Assembly: GCA_030278955.1 (NCBI GenBank)
Contig: JAOANR010000002.1
Coordinates: 26,894,057-26,958,056 of the forward strand
Direction of reading: 5' to 3'
Source of the DNA: Hygrophila difformis
Lineage: Eukaryota; Streptophyta; Magnoliopsida; Lamiales; Acanthaceae
Length of the DNA stretch: 64,000 nt
Shown: piece by piece, positions 10,457 through 20,045 of the stretch
How positions within the stretch are numbered: the first letter of the stretch is position 1
How the letters are laid out: each line of letters begins with the position of its first letter
The notes under the pieces: model-generated
The model's database searches: none
The model's input: the letters and a program-made list of their open reading frames with translations, nothing else
Told to the model about the DNA's origin: nothing
Translations under genes and position numbers: made by a program

Positions 10457-11557
10457 ATGGCACCTAGAAGAAAACTGAGGAAGATAAGCCCAAACGGCAC
10501 TGACACTGGCCTCCCAAACGCACCTAACAACAATGAGATTCCTCCGAACGTCGGAGATCGAGCGCCTCCTATTCCCAACGATATGGATGAACGTTTAAAG
10601 ACGGTAGAAGAAGTACTCGTAGCATTAGGAAATGCAGAGGTGCATAGGGCACAAGCGACAATACCTCCGCCAGTAGCCCGAGTCAACTACTTGGCATTGG
10701 TAAACCCCTACAATCCACCCCATTATAATGGCCAAGAGGATCCGGCCAAACTGGAAGATTGGATTCGCACCTTTGATAAGCTCCTTAGCGCTATCAAATG
10801 TCCCGAGGACGAGAGGGTCCAAGTGGCGACCTACTATCTTGGCGGAGAGGCCGACGAATGGTGGCATAACCTCCAAGGAAATTTGACTAAAGCCTGCCTA
10901 TGGGAAGAATTTAAGGAGGTTTTGAGGGAAAGGTTTTACCCAATGAGCATTAAGGCCGCAAAGTATGAAGAATTCGTCCATTTGAAACAAGGTGGGCAAA
11001 CGGTACAAGAGTACTATGCCAAGTTTAAGGAGCTGGTTAGATTTGCTCCTACAATGGTGCCAACTGACTTCGACAAGGCTCAAAAGTTCGAGATGGGTTT
11101 GAATCTTGATATTCGAGAGATATTGGTGGGAGGACAATGCACGACGTTGCAGGCGATATATGACCGGGCAGTAGCAGTCGCGCGTGTCCAACAATTAAAG
11201 CGAAAGGACAATGGTGAGTCGAGCAAGGACTCACAAGAGTTTGAGAAAAAGAATCGAAACATCAGCAATGGCAATTTTAGGAAGAATAATGGTCAAGCTG
11301 GGTTCAATGAGCCAAAGGAGAATAAGAATAAAGGTTTCAATAATGGGAGGAACGGCATACGTCGTACAGTCATACCACGTTGCCCGCAGTGCCACCAAGC
11401 CCATCTGGTGCGCGAATGCCCAAGGCGCGGAACTTGTTATAGATGTGGTGGGGAAGACCACATGATTAGAGAATGCAATGTTCGTGAAGAGATGATTGAG
11501 AAAAGGCTAGATCTGGTAGACCCTCAACAAGGGAATCAAGGAAGAGCCATGGGATGA
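10457..11557 (+). CDS. Intact gag of a gag-only Ty3/gypsy-like element (F)
   Basis: This 366-codon open frame starts at ATG 10457, whose neighbourhood (CAGAAATGGCACCTAG) matches the start of the homologue in element A. A short basic N-terminus is followed by a Retrotrans_gag-like capsid domain at about residues 85-215, with LATYY-like, GEADEWWHNLQG and GGQTVQEYYAKFKELVRFAP. A basic N-rich linker leads to two zinc knuckles, CPQCHQAHLVREC (about 309-321) and CYRCGGEDHMIREC (about 327-340). The product would assemble the particle and bind RNA. The frame ends at TGA, and the next 380 bp reach the LTR with no protease, RT, RNase H or integrase. An open frame in an element without pol suggests either youth or selection on Gag. 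Confidence 0.9.
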   Translation: MAPRRKLRKISPNGTDTGLPNAPNNNEIPPNVGDRAPPIPNDMDERLKTVEEVLVALGNAEVHRAQATIPPPVARVNYLALVNPYNPPHYNGQEDPAKLEDWIRTFDKLLSAIKCPEDERVQVATYYLGGEADEWWHNLQGNLTKACLWEEFKEVLRERFYPMSIKAAKYEEFVHLKQGGQTVQEYYAKFKELVRFAPTMVPTDFDKAQKFEMGLNLDIREILVGGQCTTLQAIYDRAVAVARVQQLKRKDNGESSKDSQEFEKKNRNISNGNFRKNNGQAGFNEPKENKNKGFNNGRNGIRRTVIPRCPQCHQAHLVRECPRRGTCYRCGGEDHMIRECNVREEMIEKRLDLVDPQQGNQGRAMG

Positions 11558-11935
11558 TTGAACGACATTGATCAAGCTGACTTGCCAGCTCATTGAGGAA
11601 GGATCATAGGCGATGATACTCGAACCTTCGTGGGAATAATGTGTAGGCAGTTATGGGGACATAACTGTAATCTTAAGGGGGGAGGATGTAATACCCCGTA
11701 AGAATGCATAAGCATTTATTTTGAAACTCGAATATTTTGTATCCCAAATAAATTTTTTTTGAACTACGTAATGACTTGATCCCTTCACAGGGTACGTAGG
11801 CAACTTGGAAATTTCAATTCTGGGTTCAGTCAAATAATATTAAACAACAAAACACAATGATACAATCGCAATCAATCAATCGATCAATAAGTCGCGCAAC
11901 TTCGGGGACGAAGTTGTTTCTTAAGGAGGGTAGAT
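11558..11935 (+). other. Element F 3' internal end with two polypurine tract / LTR-start junctions
   Basis: After gag comes GGCAGTTATGGGGACATAAC, then the purine run TTAAGGGGGGAGGA (about 11675-11688) joined to TGTAATACCCCG at 11689. About 210 bp later come the hairpin CAACTTCG/CGAAGTTG (11897-11916), a second purine run (11921-11935) and the LTR start TGTAATACCCG at 11936. The DNA between the two (GACTTGATCCCTTCACAGGG and onward) matches the start of element D's LTR. This looks like a remnant of an older LTR kept inside the element. Confidence 0.65.
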
Positions 11936-12182
11936 TGTAATACCCGATAAATCGCCATCGAAAATTTAAATCCAAAAATAAAGAATTGGATTTAATTATT
12001 AAAACCGAAATAATTCCGAGAGAGCAGAATTAATTATTTATCGGAAGATAGCAACTCGAAACGAGTTTATCAAATTGTCCCAACGATCACGGATAATTCC
12101 CACATTATGATTTTTATTTTTTTGAAGATAAGGAATCTTAATATTTTTTTTAAAAAAAAAATTACAAAAAAAAAAAAAAAGT

Positions 12183-12263
12183 TACTGTAGCACGTGACTA
12201 CTGTAGCACTACTGTAGCGCTACTGTAGCACTACTGTAGCACGTGCGGGTACTGTAGCAGCCG
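12183..12263 (+). repeat. ACTGTAGC short tandem array in LTR F
   Basis: Seven or eight copies of CTACTGTAGCA-like units of 8-15 bp lie between a poly-A-rich run (12130-12180) and CCGATCACTTGTCGG. CTACTGTAG is itself an inverted repeat with a one-base centre. It lies just upstream of the exon-like leader, where promoter elements would be expected. Confidence 0.7.
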
Positions 12264-12628
12264 ATCACTTGTCGGATTCTTGTCCCTTTAATGGCAATAA
12301 TACACCCCCAACACCCCATTATCATCCTTTCAAATCCCTCTTCACTCCCAAAACTCTCCCAAAGCCAAAATACCTTCCGACGACTTTCCGGCGAACTTCC
12401 GGCGACTTTCCGGCAACCGAATCCGACCGAGGAAGTGTGTAGATCAAGGATCACAGTGCTTAGATCTTTGGTAAGTAGTATCTTAGGTTCTCAATCTCGT
12501 TTTTCCTCTCAAATCCCCAATCTAACTCTTGAATCGTTGATTGCAAATACGTTCGTGGCCAAAGTCGGGAACTTTGCGTTTCGTAGATCCGTTCGTAGGT
12601 GTTTGGACGACTCAAGAACACAATCTTT

Positions 12629-14253
12629 GTAAGTTAACCTTACTATGGTTTTGGGTGACTTAAAATGCAACCAAACATAGAGTTTTAAAAACTCTAAAAT
12701 CTGTCAACAAGAGAAACCCTCAACGCAGCGTTTTCGTATGAATTTTTCGAACCTCTAAAGCTGCTCAAACAAAAAAACTCAAAACATGAAAAGTGTTCCT
12801 AAGACTTAGATCTAGCTTCTGTAAAAATTTTAGAATTTTTCATGTTGTTTTGAAACCTGAAACCAACCCAAAACCGAACAGTATTAAATCTGGATCTTAC
12901 AACTTGGGCAGATTTCACTCTCAATCTTATTAGCCATTTTGACCTTGGATCTAGGCCGATCTAGGATTGGAGTTGAACATAAGAATTGTAGATCTATGAG
13001 TTTAGAACATTACTGTAAGTTTTTAGAATTTTTCGTTGAGATTTGAGCCTCCGAACCTGAGCCGATCCGATCTGCGTTAGAACCGATGTCAGGAACCTTG
13101 ACAGATTTCATAACCGATCTTGATGAGCTTATTCCTATCATTTCTACTCCGAACCAATCTTCATGATCTAAACAAAAGTTGTATATAATCATGTCTAGTA
13201 TGTGCATATAAAATTTCAGAATTTTTGAAGTTCATTTGGTATGTTAAAAAGTCGAATCTTTTAACGTTGTCGAATCTGAATCCTGGCAGCATACTATTTG
13301 AGTAGAAAACTTGATTTTTGCCTCGTTTCCTTAACCCGGATCGAGAAACTTAAACCACGAAAGTTGTTCGTTGGGATGTTTTTGAGTTACTATGAAAATT
13401 TCAGATCAATCGCCTAAGAAATGGATTTTTAAACCAAAAAGGCGTAAACTGTGACGCCAAATGACTTTTAAATCGAAGAGATTTTGAAATATCGAAACAA
13501 ACGGTCGAGACGTTGAAATACGATATATCTATACTTTTGAAAATCCCGTTACACTAAATTAAAACATATGAGATACTTAATCGACGTAGAGGGTGAGTGC
13601 TCGATAGAGTGCCCCTATAGCTCTTCGCATCGTGCCTATACGGACGAGTGTGACCTATGTAGAGGGTGAGTGCTCGATAGAGTGCCCCTCTAGCTTTTCA
13701 CTTCGTGCCAAAACGTCCGAGAGTGATCGACGTAGGGGGTGAGTGCTCGATAGAGTGCCCCTCTAGCTCTTCGCATCGTGCCTATACGGACGAGTGTGAC
13801 CTATGTAGAGGGTGAGTGCTCGATAGAGTGCCCCTCTAGCTTTTCACTTCGTGCCAAAACGGCCGAGAGTGATCGACGTAGGGGGTGAGTGCTCGATAGA
13901 GTGCCCCTCTAGCTCTTCGCATCGTGCCTATACGGACGAGTGTGACTATAAAAGAAACGAAAAATATTGAGAAATGGTTACGTAACGGGAAAATAAAAGA
14001 TTTAATATTTTTAAGTATTTATGTCTTGCAAATCATTTTACTATGCAAGTTGAATTATGATCACGTGGAAATCCTTATTTTAAATCATGCCATTTATTTA
14101 TTAGTGGATGATTAACTTAAATTGTGTATTACCTACAAGAAATCTTTTTATTAAATTTTAATTAAAGGCTTTGAAACCCCTAAATCATGCTATGTGTTAA
14201 CTTACTCAGCGCGTTTTTGCTGACCCAAACCGTTTATCCCCTTTTTCTTACAG
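12629..14253 (+). other. Intron-like cassette in LTR F 3' copy
   Basis: Donor GTAAGTTAA at 12629; acceptor TTTTTCTTACAG ending at 14253, followed by AGCATG; TTGCTGACC about 30 nt before the acceptor. A short first intron-like segment is GTAAGTAGT (12471) to TTTCGTAG (12586). The cassette encloses the four 190-bp repeats and the hairpin array. Confidence 0.5.
13588..13955 (+). repeat. Hairpin minisatellite, LTR F
   Basis: Five strong hairpins of the form TAGAGGG ... CCCTCTA enclose TGAGTGCTCGATAGAGTG. They alternate with a second, weaker inverted repeat: CGCATCGTGCC / GGACGAGTGTG, or CACTTCGTGCC / GGCCGAGAGTG, around a 5-nt loop. The two versions of the second hairpin alternate with a higher-order period of about 145 bp. 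The left and right arms of this second unit change together (CGCAT/GTGTG against CACTT/GAGTG). Confidence 0.75.
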
Positions 14254-14591
14254 AGCATGAAGATTATGCATCGTCATATGCATACATGGGAATATTTGGA
14301 GAAATCTCTATTTTAAACCCCTGCATTTAATTACGACTTGCATGAACGGGACTGTTTAACCCGTGTTTTGGCCATGTCGGCCCTTATACTTTATTTCCGC
14401 TGCACAATTTATATTTCCGCTGCAACTTTGATGTATTATTTTTAAATTATATATGAATGGGCTGTTTGAATGTTTTAAATTCTGAAAAACCATAGCCTTG
14501 CATCTCTTTAGTGAGCCCGGAGAAACCGTGTCTTGCTAGGGAGGTGTGGCGGTGGCATCCCGGCCTGGGTTACCAAAACCGGGGTGTTACA

Positions 14592-14781
14592 GCAACTCAT
14601 TATTTTAATCATGTATGGATGATATTACATTATTATTTTTAAGTAATTCCGGACTTGCTTTTAAAACTTTTTCCAACACTTATAGCCTTGCATCTCTTTA
14701 GCAAGCTCGGAGAAACCGTGTCTTGCTAGGGAGGTGCGGCGGTGACACCTCGGCCTGGGTCATCAAATCCGGGGTGTTACA
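14592..14781 (+). repeat. Tail of LTR C after element F
   Basis: This 190-bp LTR 3' end closes with CATCAAATCCGGGGTGTTACA-type sequence (last 11 bases GGGGTGTTACA). It differs from F's own ends, and it starts GCAACTCATTATTTT, where LTR E has GCAACT...CATTATTTT after CCGCG. It is the right remnant of the LTR into which F inserted. Confidence 0.65.
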
Positions 14782-14786
14782 GCCAT

Positions 14787-15318
14787 AATGTAGTTCAAAA
14801 CAAATTTGAATTTGTTTATTTATGATTTAGGATACATCTTATCGAGTCGAACTCCAAAAATAAATTATTGCGGGGTATCACATCCTCTCCCCCTTAGGAT
14901 TTCAGTTATGTCCCCATAACTGCCTATACGTTATTCTCAAGAGGGTTCGGGTTTGGTTTAAATGAGCCGTGCGTTTGAAATGGATTTGTTGTTTGGGAAA
15001 CCAAACAAGATTTTTGGAATAGAGAGTGTTTTAATAAAAACTTGATTTTTATTGTTCCACATAAGGAAATTTTCTAATTCGTACAAGGATAGGAATGGCT
15101 AAGGCCGAGGATTGTTATGCTTATGCGAGCGCATAGATGAACGCGATCTAGAACTAAGGCAAGATCAGTCTCTAGTTAGCGTTCCTAATTTGATGTCAAG
15201 CGTCTAAGTTATCTAGGTGTAGCAAAAGATCTAAGTTAGAACAACTTCGCTTCTAGGTTATCTAAGGTATAGAAAATGCAATATGCACATGCACATGATG
15301 ATCCCCCAAAAATAAATG

Positions 15319-15357
<39 letters not shown>

Positions 15358-15669
15358 CAAGTTTCCATGGGTTTTAAAAATAAGAATTTATTCCATGGAA
15401 CAAATGCTTTAAAATAATAATTAAAATCCTTGGACCTCTATATTGGGTCATAAATAATTAACATTTGGGCTCAAAAATATTTGGGGCTAGGAAATTTCAA
15501 ACATAATAATTTGGGCTCTTCTATAATTATAATAATTTAAAAATAATAATGGTTTAAAAATAATAGTTTAAAAATAATAAGGGATTAAAAATATTAATTT
15601 AAAAATATCCGGGCTTTGATACCACTCTGTATCAGATAATTTCTTTAAAATAAATAGCTTTAAAAATAT
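14787..15669 (-). other. Element B internal region, non-coding
   Basis: About 880 bp without an ORF of note. Minus strand: the sequence corresponding to GGCAGTTATGGGGACATAAC and a purine run joined to TGTGATACCCC (14876-14925) mark the inner LTR-start remnant. An (AT)n tract lies at 15320-15353. AT-rich sequence follows, with a second primer-site-like string at 15607-15625 (CGGGCTTTGATACCAC on plus), about 60 bp from the main site. Confidence 0.65.
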
Positions 15670-15688
15670 CTGGTCTCTGATACCAACT
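15670..15688 (-). promoter_or_regulatory. Element B primer-binding site
   Basis: Minus-strand TTGGTATCAGAGACC next to the LTR end. It is like the initiator-Met tRNA site but with the same C-to-A change at position 11 seen in A. Confidence 0.75.
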
Positions 15689-16956
15689 TGTAACACCCCG
15701 GTTTTTTGTCACCCAGGTCGGGATGTCACCGCCACACCTCCCTAGTAAGACACGGTTTCTCCGGCTTACTAAAGAGATGCAAGGCTAGGTATTTCAGTAT
15801 TTAAAAGCTTTGAAAACATTTGCAAATAGCCCATACAATATAATCTCGAAAATAATAATATCATAGCGCAGCGGAAATAGTATTTAAGTATAATATTGCA
15901 GCGGAAATGTAAATACGACCAACATGGTCAAAACACGGTTAAACAGGCCCATTTATTCTAATGTCTAATGCAATAATTTAAATAATAAAGTTTGCAAAAT
16001 ATCCCCCATGCATGAATGTGCTCATGATCATTCCACATACTCTGTAAGGAAAAAGGAAAATAAATGGTTTGGTCAGCACAACTTGCTGAGTAAGTTAACA
16101 CATGCATGATCGTAGGGTTTAAAAGTCATTAATTTAATATTTACATAAAAGCATGATAATATTCATAAATAATTAAATGAAGCCACAAATAATTTAAATA
16201 AAGCATTTAATAATTTAAAGAACAAAAATTAAAATATTTAACTATCCCCATTACTCCCAAGATTTAGTATTTCAAGTATTTCACGATTGCATCGCAATCT
16301 CGTCAATTTAGCCGGAAACCGGCGGCCGCAGCCGTATCTGCCATACCCAGTACCACTCCGGAGCATCGAGAAACCCATAAGGATATTCACGAGAGTGTAG
16401 GCCATATATCTCATTCCGTTTTGGCAACATACCTCAAATATTTCGCGCGGGGTCACCATCGTCCATATAGGCACGAAGGGAATCGTTAGGAGGGCACCCT
16501 GCAGAGCACTCACCCCCTAATTTTAAAGATCAAGTTTGTAAAGTGGATTTCCTAACTTTCCAGATTTCACATGTTTATTTCAAAGAGTCTTCTACTCGTT
16601 TAACCCTTAAAGGCTAGTTTCACCGTTTCAACAATATTTCAAGATTTGACTCGATCAACCACAGTTTACTCTAAAATTCAGTAAAAATCGAGTTTAATTC
16701 CAAAAATTCTGAAATTTCACCACTGACTCAGAAACATCGAGATGAACAACTTTCATGTTTTAACTTTTTCAATCTGAGATACCAAAACAGGTCGAAAACG
16801 TCAATTTTTGTCATATCATTAATCTGTCCGAGTTTCGTATACAGCAGTTCAAGATTATCAAGATCTAACATTGCAAATCAACTCCAAATTTGATGAAATT
16901 TTACAGAGACCTTCTTAAGACATTTATCTACAACTTTCATGTTCGGCCAAGGATCT
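15689..16956 (-). repeat. Element B 5' LTR, left part
   Basis: Begins TGTAACACCCCGG on the plus strand. It contains the acceptor-like site (CTG on plus at 16042-16044, sense CCTTACAG), CTGAGTAAGTTAAC at about 16087, and then, where other family members carry a tandem array, a non-repetitive 230-bp stretch (16255-16500) with only scattered inverted repeats such as GCCGGAAACCGGC. A 91-codon minus frame across that stretch (16238-16513) looks accidental. D interrupts the LTR at aaatc (16957-16961). Confidence 0.8.
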
Positions 16957-17302
16957 AAATCCGTAACACCCCGGATTTGATAACCCAGGCCGGGATGTCA
17001 CCGCCGCATCTCCCTAGCAAAACACGGCTTCCCGAGCTCGCTAAGGAAATGCAAGGCTTGTGGGTATGTAAAGGATTTAAAACATTTCAAGATTTAGTCC
17101 GGAAATTTATAATACTTAATACGATAGTAGTAATCATCATGCACGAAAAATAAATAGAGAAAGTGCAGCGGAAAGTAAATCACGGCCAACATGGCCAAAT
17201 CCTCGGGTTTAACAGACCCGGTAAAGACAGTACGATGCAGAATTTAAAATGTCCGTTATGATTTTCCCCCAAGTGCATATGCAATGCGTCACTCGACATA
17301 CT

Positions 17303-18808
17303 CTGTAAAAAAAAAGGAAAATGACAACGGTTGTCAGTATAAAAATATACTGAGTAAGTTAATCCCTAACTAACAAATTAAAGGGGTTACAAGTGTTTAA
17401 ACTAAAGATTTCGCTTATCGTACGAGAATTAAAATACATAATTTATTAGCAGCGGGAAAACATGATTAAAGGGCTTAATCTTAAAAGCGTAATTCAAAGC
17501 ATAATTTAAGATGCATAAACTTTAAATACATAATTAAAGACATGATAAATACGATTTAAGCATAATGAAACACTCACACAAGTCTTTTACTTTTCATCCC
17601 GTAGACTAAGAAGAGGACACCATACCGGGAGATCACTAACGAGACAATCTCAACATAGGACCACTAACGAGGCAGTCCAAACAATGGGAGACCACTAACG
17701 AGGCAGTCTCAAAGATAGTAGGACCACTAACGAGGCGATCCAAAAAGATAGTAGGACCACTAACGAGGCGATCCACAAATACAGCGCGCGAGATCACTAA
17801 CGAGGCAATCTCAAATAGTAAGGAGACCACTAATGAGGCAGTCTCAAAGATAATGGTAGTATGAAGATCGGCTCAGCCTAGTGAACGGGATTTTTCGAAA
17901 GTTCGTTTTTCAAAGTCATCAAATGGTCGATATCGCGTTTTCATGGTTCGAGTTTTCTCAAGTTCGAAAAATCCTATTCGAGGCAGTTTACGCCTTTCTT
18001 AATTAAAAATTCGTCTTTTCTCCAAAAATTCTGAAATTTTTACAGTAATTCAAAAACACACACACAAACAACTTTCATGTTTTAAGTTTTTGGAAATGAG
18101 GTTCCGAAGTGAGTTAAAATTCGAATTTATTGCAAAGAATAATTTATGTCTTAAAAACTGTTTTCATCACAGGTTCGTGCAACGCCGATTAAAAATTCAT
18201 TTCAAAACCAATCGATGTGAAATTTTTACAGTAACTACACAACACGTTAAGGAACAACTTTTATGTTTTAAGAATTTGGAAATAATGAATTCTTGGTACT
18301 CAAAAATCGAGTGCAACTCACTGCATACTCATGGCCCTTAAAACGACTTCAAAACAGTTTTAAAAACTCGGCCGTTTGACATATCAAATGAAAACTAAAA
18401 TCCGTGAAATTTTATATGCATAATCTAGACACAACTATCTACAACTTTTGTTTAGGAATGCAAAGTTAAATCATTCGAAAAATGGGTGAAAAACATGCAT
18501 CAAGTTGAATGAAGAAATCTGTCACAGTTTTAAAACGTTCGGGTTGTCACAGAAAGTTTACGGCGGGATTTGGGATAGCAAAACTTAATGTCAATGGCTG
18601 AAATTTGGACACAAGATAGATAAAGGTGTTAGGAACAACTTTTATGTTGGAACGTTTTCGGTTTGAATTCCCGAAGGTCGAGTTTTTGGCGAGTCTTTAA
18701 AATTGGACGAAAATAGGGTTTTTGAAAACCGATTTTTGTTACAAGCCTATATCTCGAGATTTAAACAACAAACAACCACGAAAATTTGTGAGTAAGGTTT
18801 TAACTTAC
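17303..18808 (-). other. Intron-like cassette in element D LTR
   Basis: Sense GTAAGTTAA starts at 18808 and TTTTTTTTACAG ends at 17303, followed by AGTATG; ACTGACAAC lies about 35 nt before the acceptor. The same sites are present in the right LTR (25865 and 24360). Confidence 0.5.
17613..17860 (-). repeat. Hairpin minisatellite, element D left LTR
   Basis: The core CACTAACGAGGC is repeated seven times. Flanking arms differ between units but match each other: GAGAT/ATCTC, GGAC/GTCC, GAGAC/GTCTC, GGAC/GATCC (twice, one mismatch), GAGAT/ATCTC and GAGAC/GTCTC. This is paired substitution around a fixed loop. The copy in the right LTR (24670-24915) has the same order of units. Confidence 0.8.
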
Positions 18809-19722
18809 TTAGAATGGTGATAGGGTCGCTGGATTGGGTTTCCGGACGTCCTAGGGTCACGACGAGCGGCCAACTTCTCCGATCGCTTTTTGTTCGTTTT
18901 CCGACGTGAAATCGTAGTAAGGAAATAGTGTTAGAATTCGAGTTTTGGAGACTTATGGATGGATGGAACGCTATATTAAGACTTACCAAGGTTCTATGAA
19001 GCCGTGGCTCAGTCCCGTTCACCTCGTCGTCGCCGGAATGTTCGCCGGAAAGCTTCGTCGGGAGAGTTTGGCTTGGAGAGGGAGTTTGTAAGTATGGTGG
19101 GGATGGGTTTCTGTGGGATTAGGGTTTTTGAGGCTCCCCAGCCGCCCTTAAGCCTTCCTTAAGGCTGGAATTTGGTTTCCCTCGAAGGGAATTGTAATTT
19201 AGGCAAGAAAATCACCCCCGAATGGAAAGATTACACCTTCAGCCCCTCTGGCGCGGAGGTGGCGCGCACCCACCCCTATGGCCGCGCGGAGCACGCGTGC
19301 CAGGCCTGGCGTCACGACGCCTTTGTCCGCGCGGTGGCCGCGCGGCGGCGCGCGGCGGGCGCGGGCCGGCCGGACCGGCCGGTTCGGCGGTTCGCGCGTT
19401 CCGTCGGGTCTTTCCTTGCTTTCCTCTATCGGTTTTCTACGTGTTAGCTCGATTCCCTGGGTCGTCTCCTTTTCGGAATCTTTTTCTTAAACATGTTACG
19501 AGTCCGGCTTATCGCTCGCAACATTTCCGTGTCCTAATTAGCCTAGTCTAAATTGGTCCCAACTCCTCCTAACGTCTTTGTGATCTAATTCGTGATGTAT
19601 TTTGTGATTTATTTCGTGACTGAACTTAGAAATTAGTTTTAAGCTGCCTACGTACCCTGTGAAGGGATCAAGTCATGACGTAGTTCAAAACAATTTGAAT
19701 TTGTTTTTCCTCGGGTGTTACA

Positions 19723-19752
19723 TCCTCCCCCCCCCCCCCCTTAAGAATACAG
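19723..19752 (-). other. Element D polypurine tract
   Basis: The minus strand carries CTTAA, a run of G of about 14, then AGGA directly before the 3' LTR, preceded by GTTATGGGGACATAAC. It is the likely priming site for plus-strand DNA synthesis. Confidence 0.75.
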
Positions 19753-20045
19753 TTATGTCCCCATAACTGTGGTCGGGTCGTCTTGGAAGAGGGTAGGGTA
19801 ACGTTGCCTCATGTCGGCTTCCAATTCCCAGGTTGCCGTCTCCGTCTCGTGGTTGGACCACAGGACCTTGACCATCTTTACAGTTTTATTCCTTGTCACC
19901 CTTTCCTTGTAGTCGAGTATTTGCTCCGGGGTTTCTCCATAGGTCAAGTCATCATCCAATTCGATTACGTCCGGTTGGAGTACATGCGACGTGTCGGCAC
20001 ATACTTCTTTAGTTGGGGGTCGTGGAACACGTTATGGTTACGAGC
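19753..20045 (-). pseudogene. Integrase C-terminal/chromodomain-like remnant of pol
   Basis: The minus-strand frame from 19959 reads DDDLTYGETPEQILDYKERV, then NKTVKMVKVLWSNHETETATWELEADMRQRYP in pieces. It matches the C-terminal end of chromovirus polyproteins (pattern ...P..ILD.KE...RNK....VKVLW..H...EATWE.E..MR..YP). Just upstream NVFHDPQLKKYVP continues the family pattern in another frame, so there is a frameshift near 20003. Nothing of the integrase catalytic core or RT is left. It places the ancestor of D among Tekay/Del-like chromoviruses. Confidence 0.75.

Larger units (their letters stand above)
11936..14591 (+). repeat. Element F 3' LTR (2.66 kb)
   Basis: Starts TGTAATACCCG and ends GGGGTGTTACA. 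The first 200 bp resemble LTR A read on its sense strand. Sense order is: AT-rich start, ACTGTAGC array, CGACTTTCCGGC repeats, GTGTGTAGATCAAGGATC exon-like motif, donor-like GTAAGT at 12471 and 12629, four 190-bp-spaced repeats (near 12787, 12979, 13173 and 13358), hairpin minisatellite, acceptor-like site 14253. The right flank gcaac (14592-14596) is the likely TSD; its left partner was lost in the recombination. Confidence 0.8.
6894..14781 (+). mobile_element. C: plus-strand LTR insertion (TSD gccat) containing element F
   Basis: The left end TGTAATACCCGGG at 6894 is preceded by gccat (6889-6893). The right end GGGGTGTTACA at 14781 is followed by gccat (14782-14786). The flanks rejoin to a sequence like 19657-19710 of element D, which confirms the empty site. 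The left part (6894 to about 9590) resembles solo LTR E, whereas the right tail (14592-14781) is another LTR 3' end, and between them lies gag element F. The simplest reading is that a single LTR (C) was entered by F at gcaac (14592-14596), after which recombination between C and F's 5' LTR near 9591 fused the two. Confidence 0.75.
16962..19722 (-). repeat. Element D 3' LTR
   Basis: Sense strand TGTAACACCCGAGG to GGGGTGTTACG. It includes a GC island at 19250-19400, exon-like leader, donor-like ACTTAC (plus) at 18803-18808 and near 18985, four 190-bp-spaced repeats (about 18022, 18213, 18403 and 18596), hairpin array, and acceptor-like CTG (plus) at 17303-17305. The GC island gives three overlapping plus-strand frames (19172-19551) rich in R, A and G. 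The related solo LTR E has no matching frame, so I do not regard them as genes. Confidence 0.88.

Noticed and set aside
17613..17860. CRISPR-like array (regular short repeats with spacers)
   Set aside because: Units are about 30 bp with palindromic ends, but the spacers are short and repeated, and the array lies in plant LTRs and is copied in both LTRs. It is a minisatellite.
19172..19551. Overlapping ORFs rich in R, A and G in the GC island
   Set aside because: They lie in a GC-rich LTR segment; related LTR E has no matching frame. They recur at 26229-26598 only because the LTR is duplicated.
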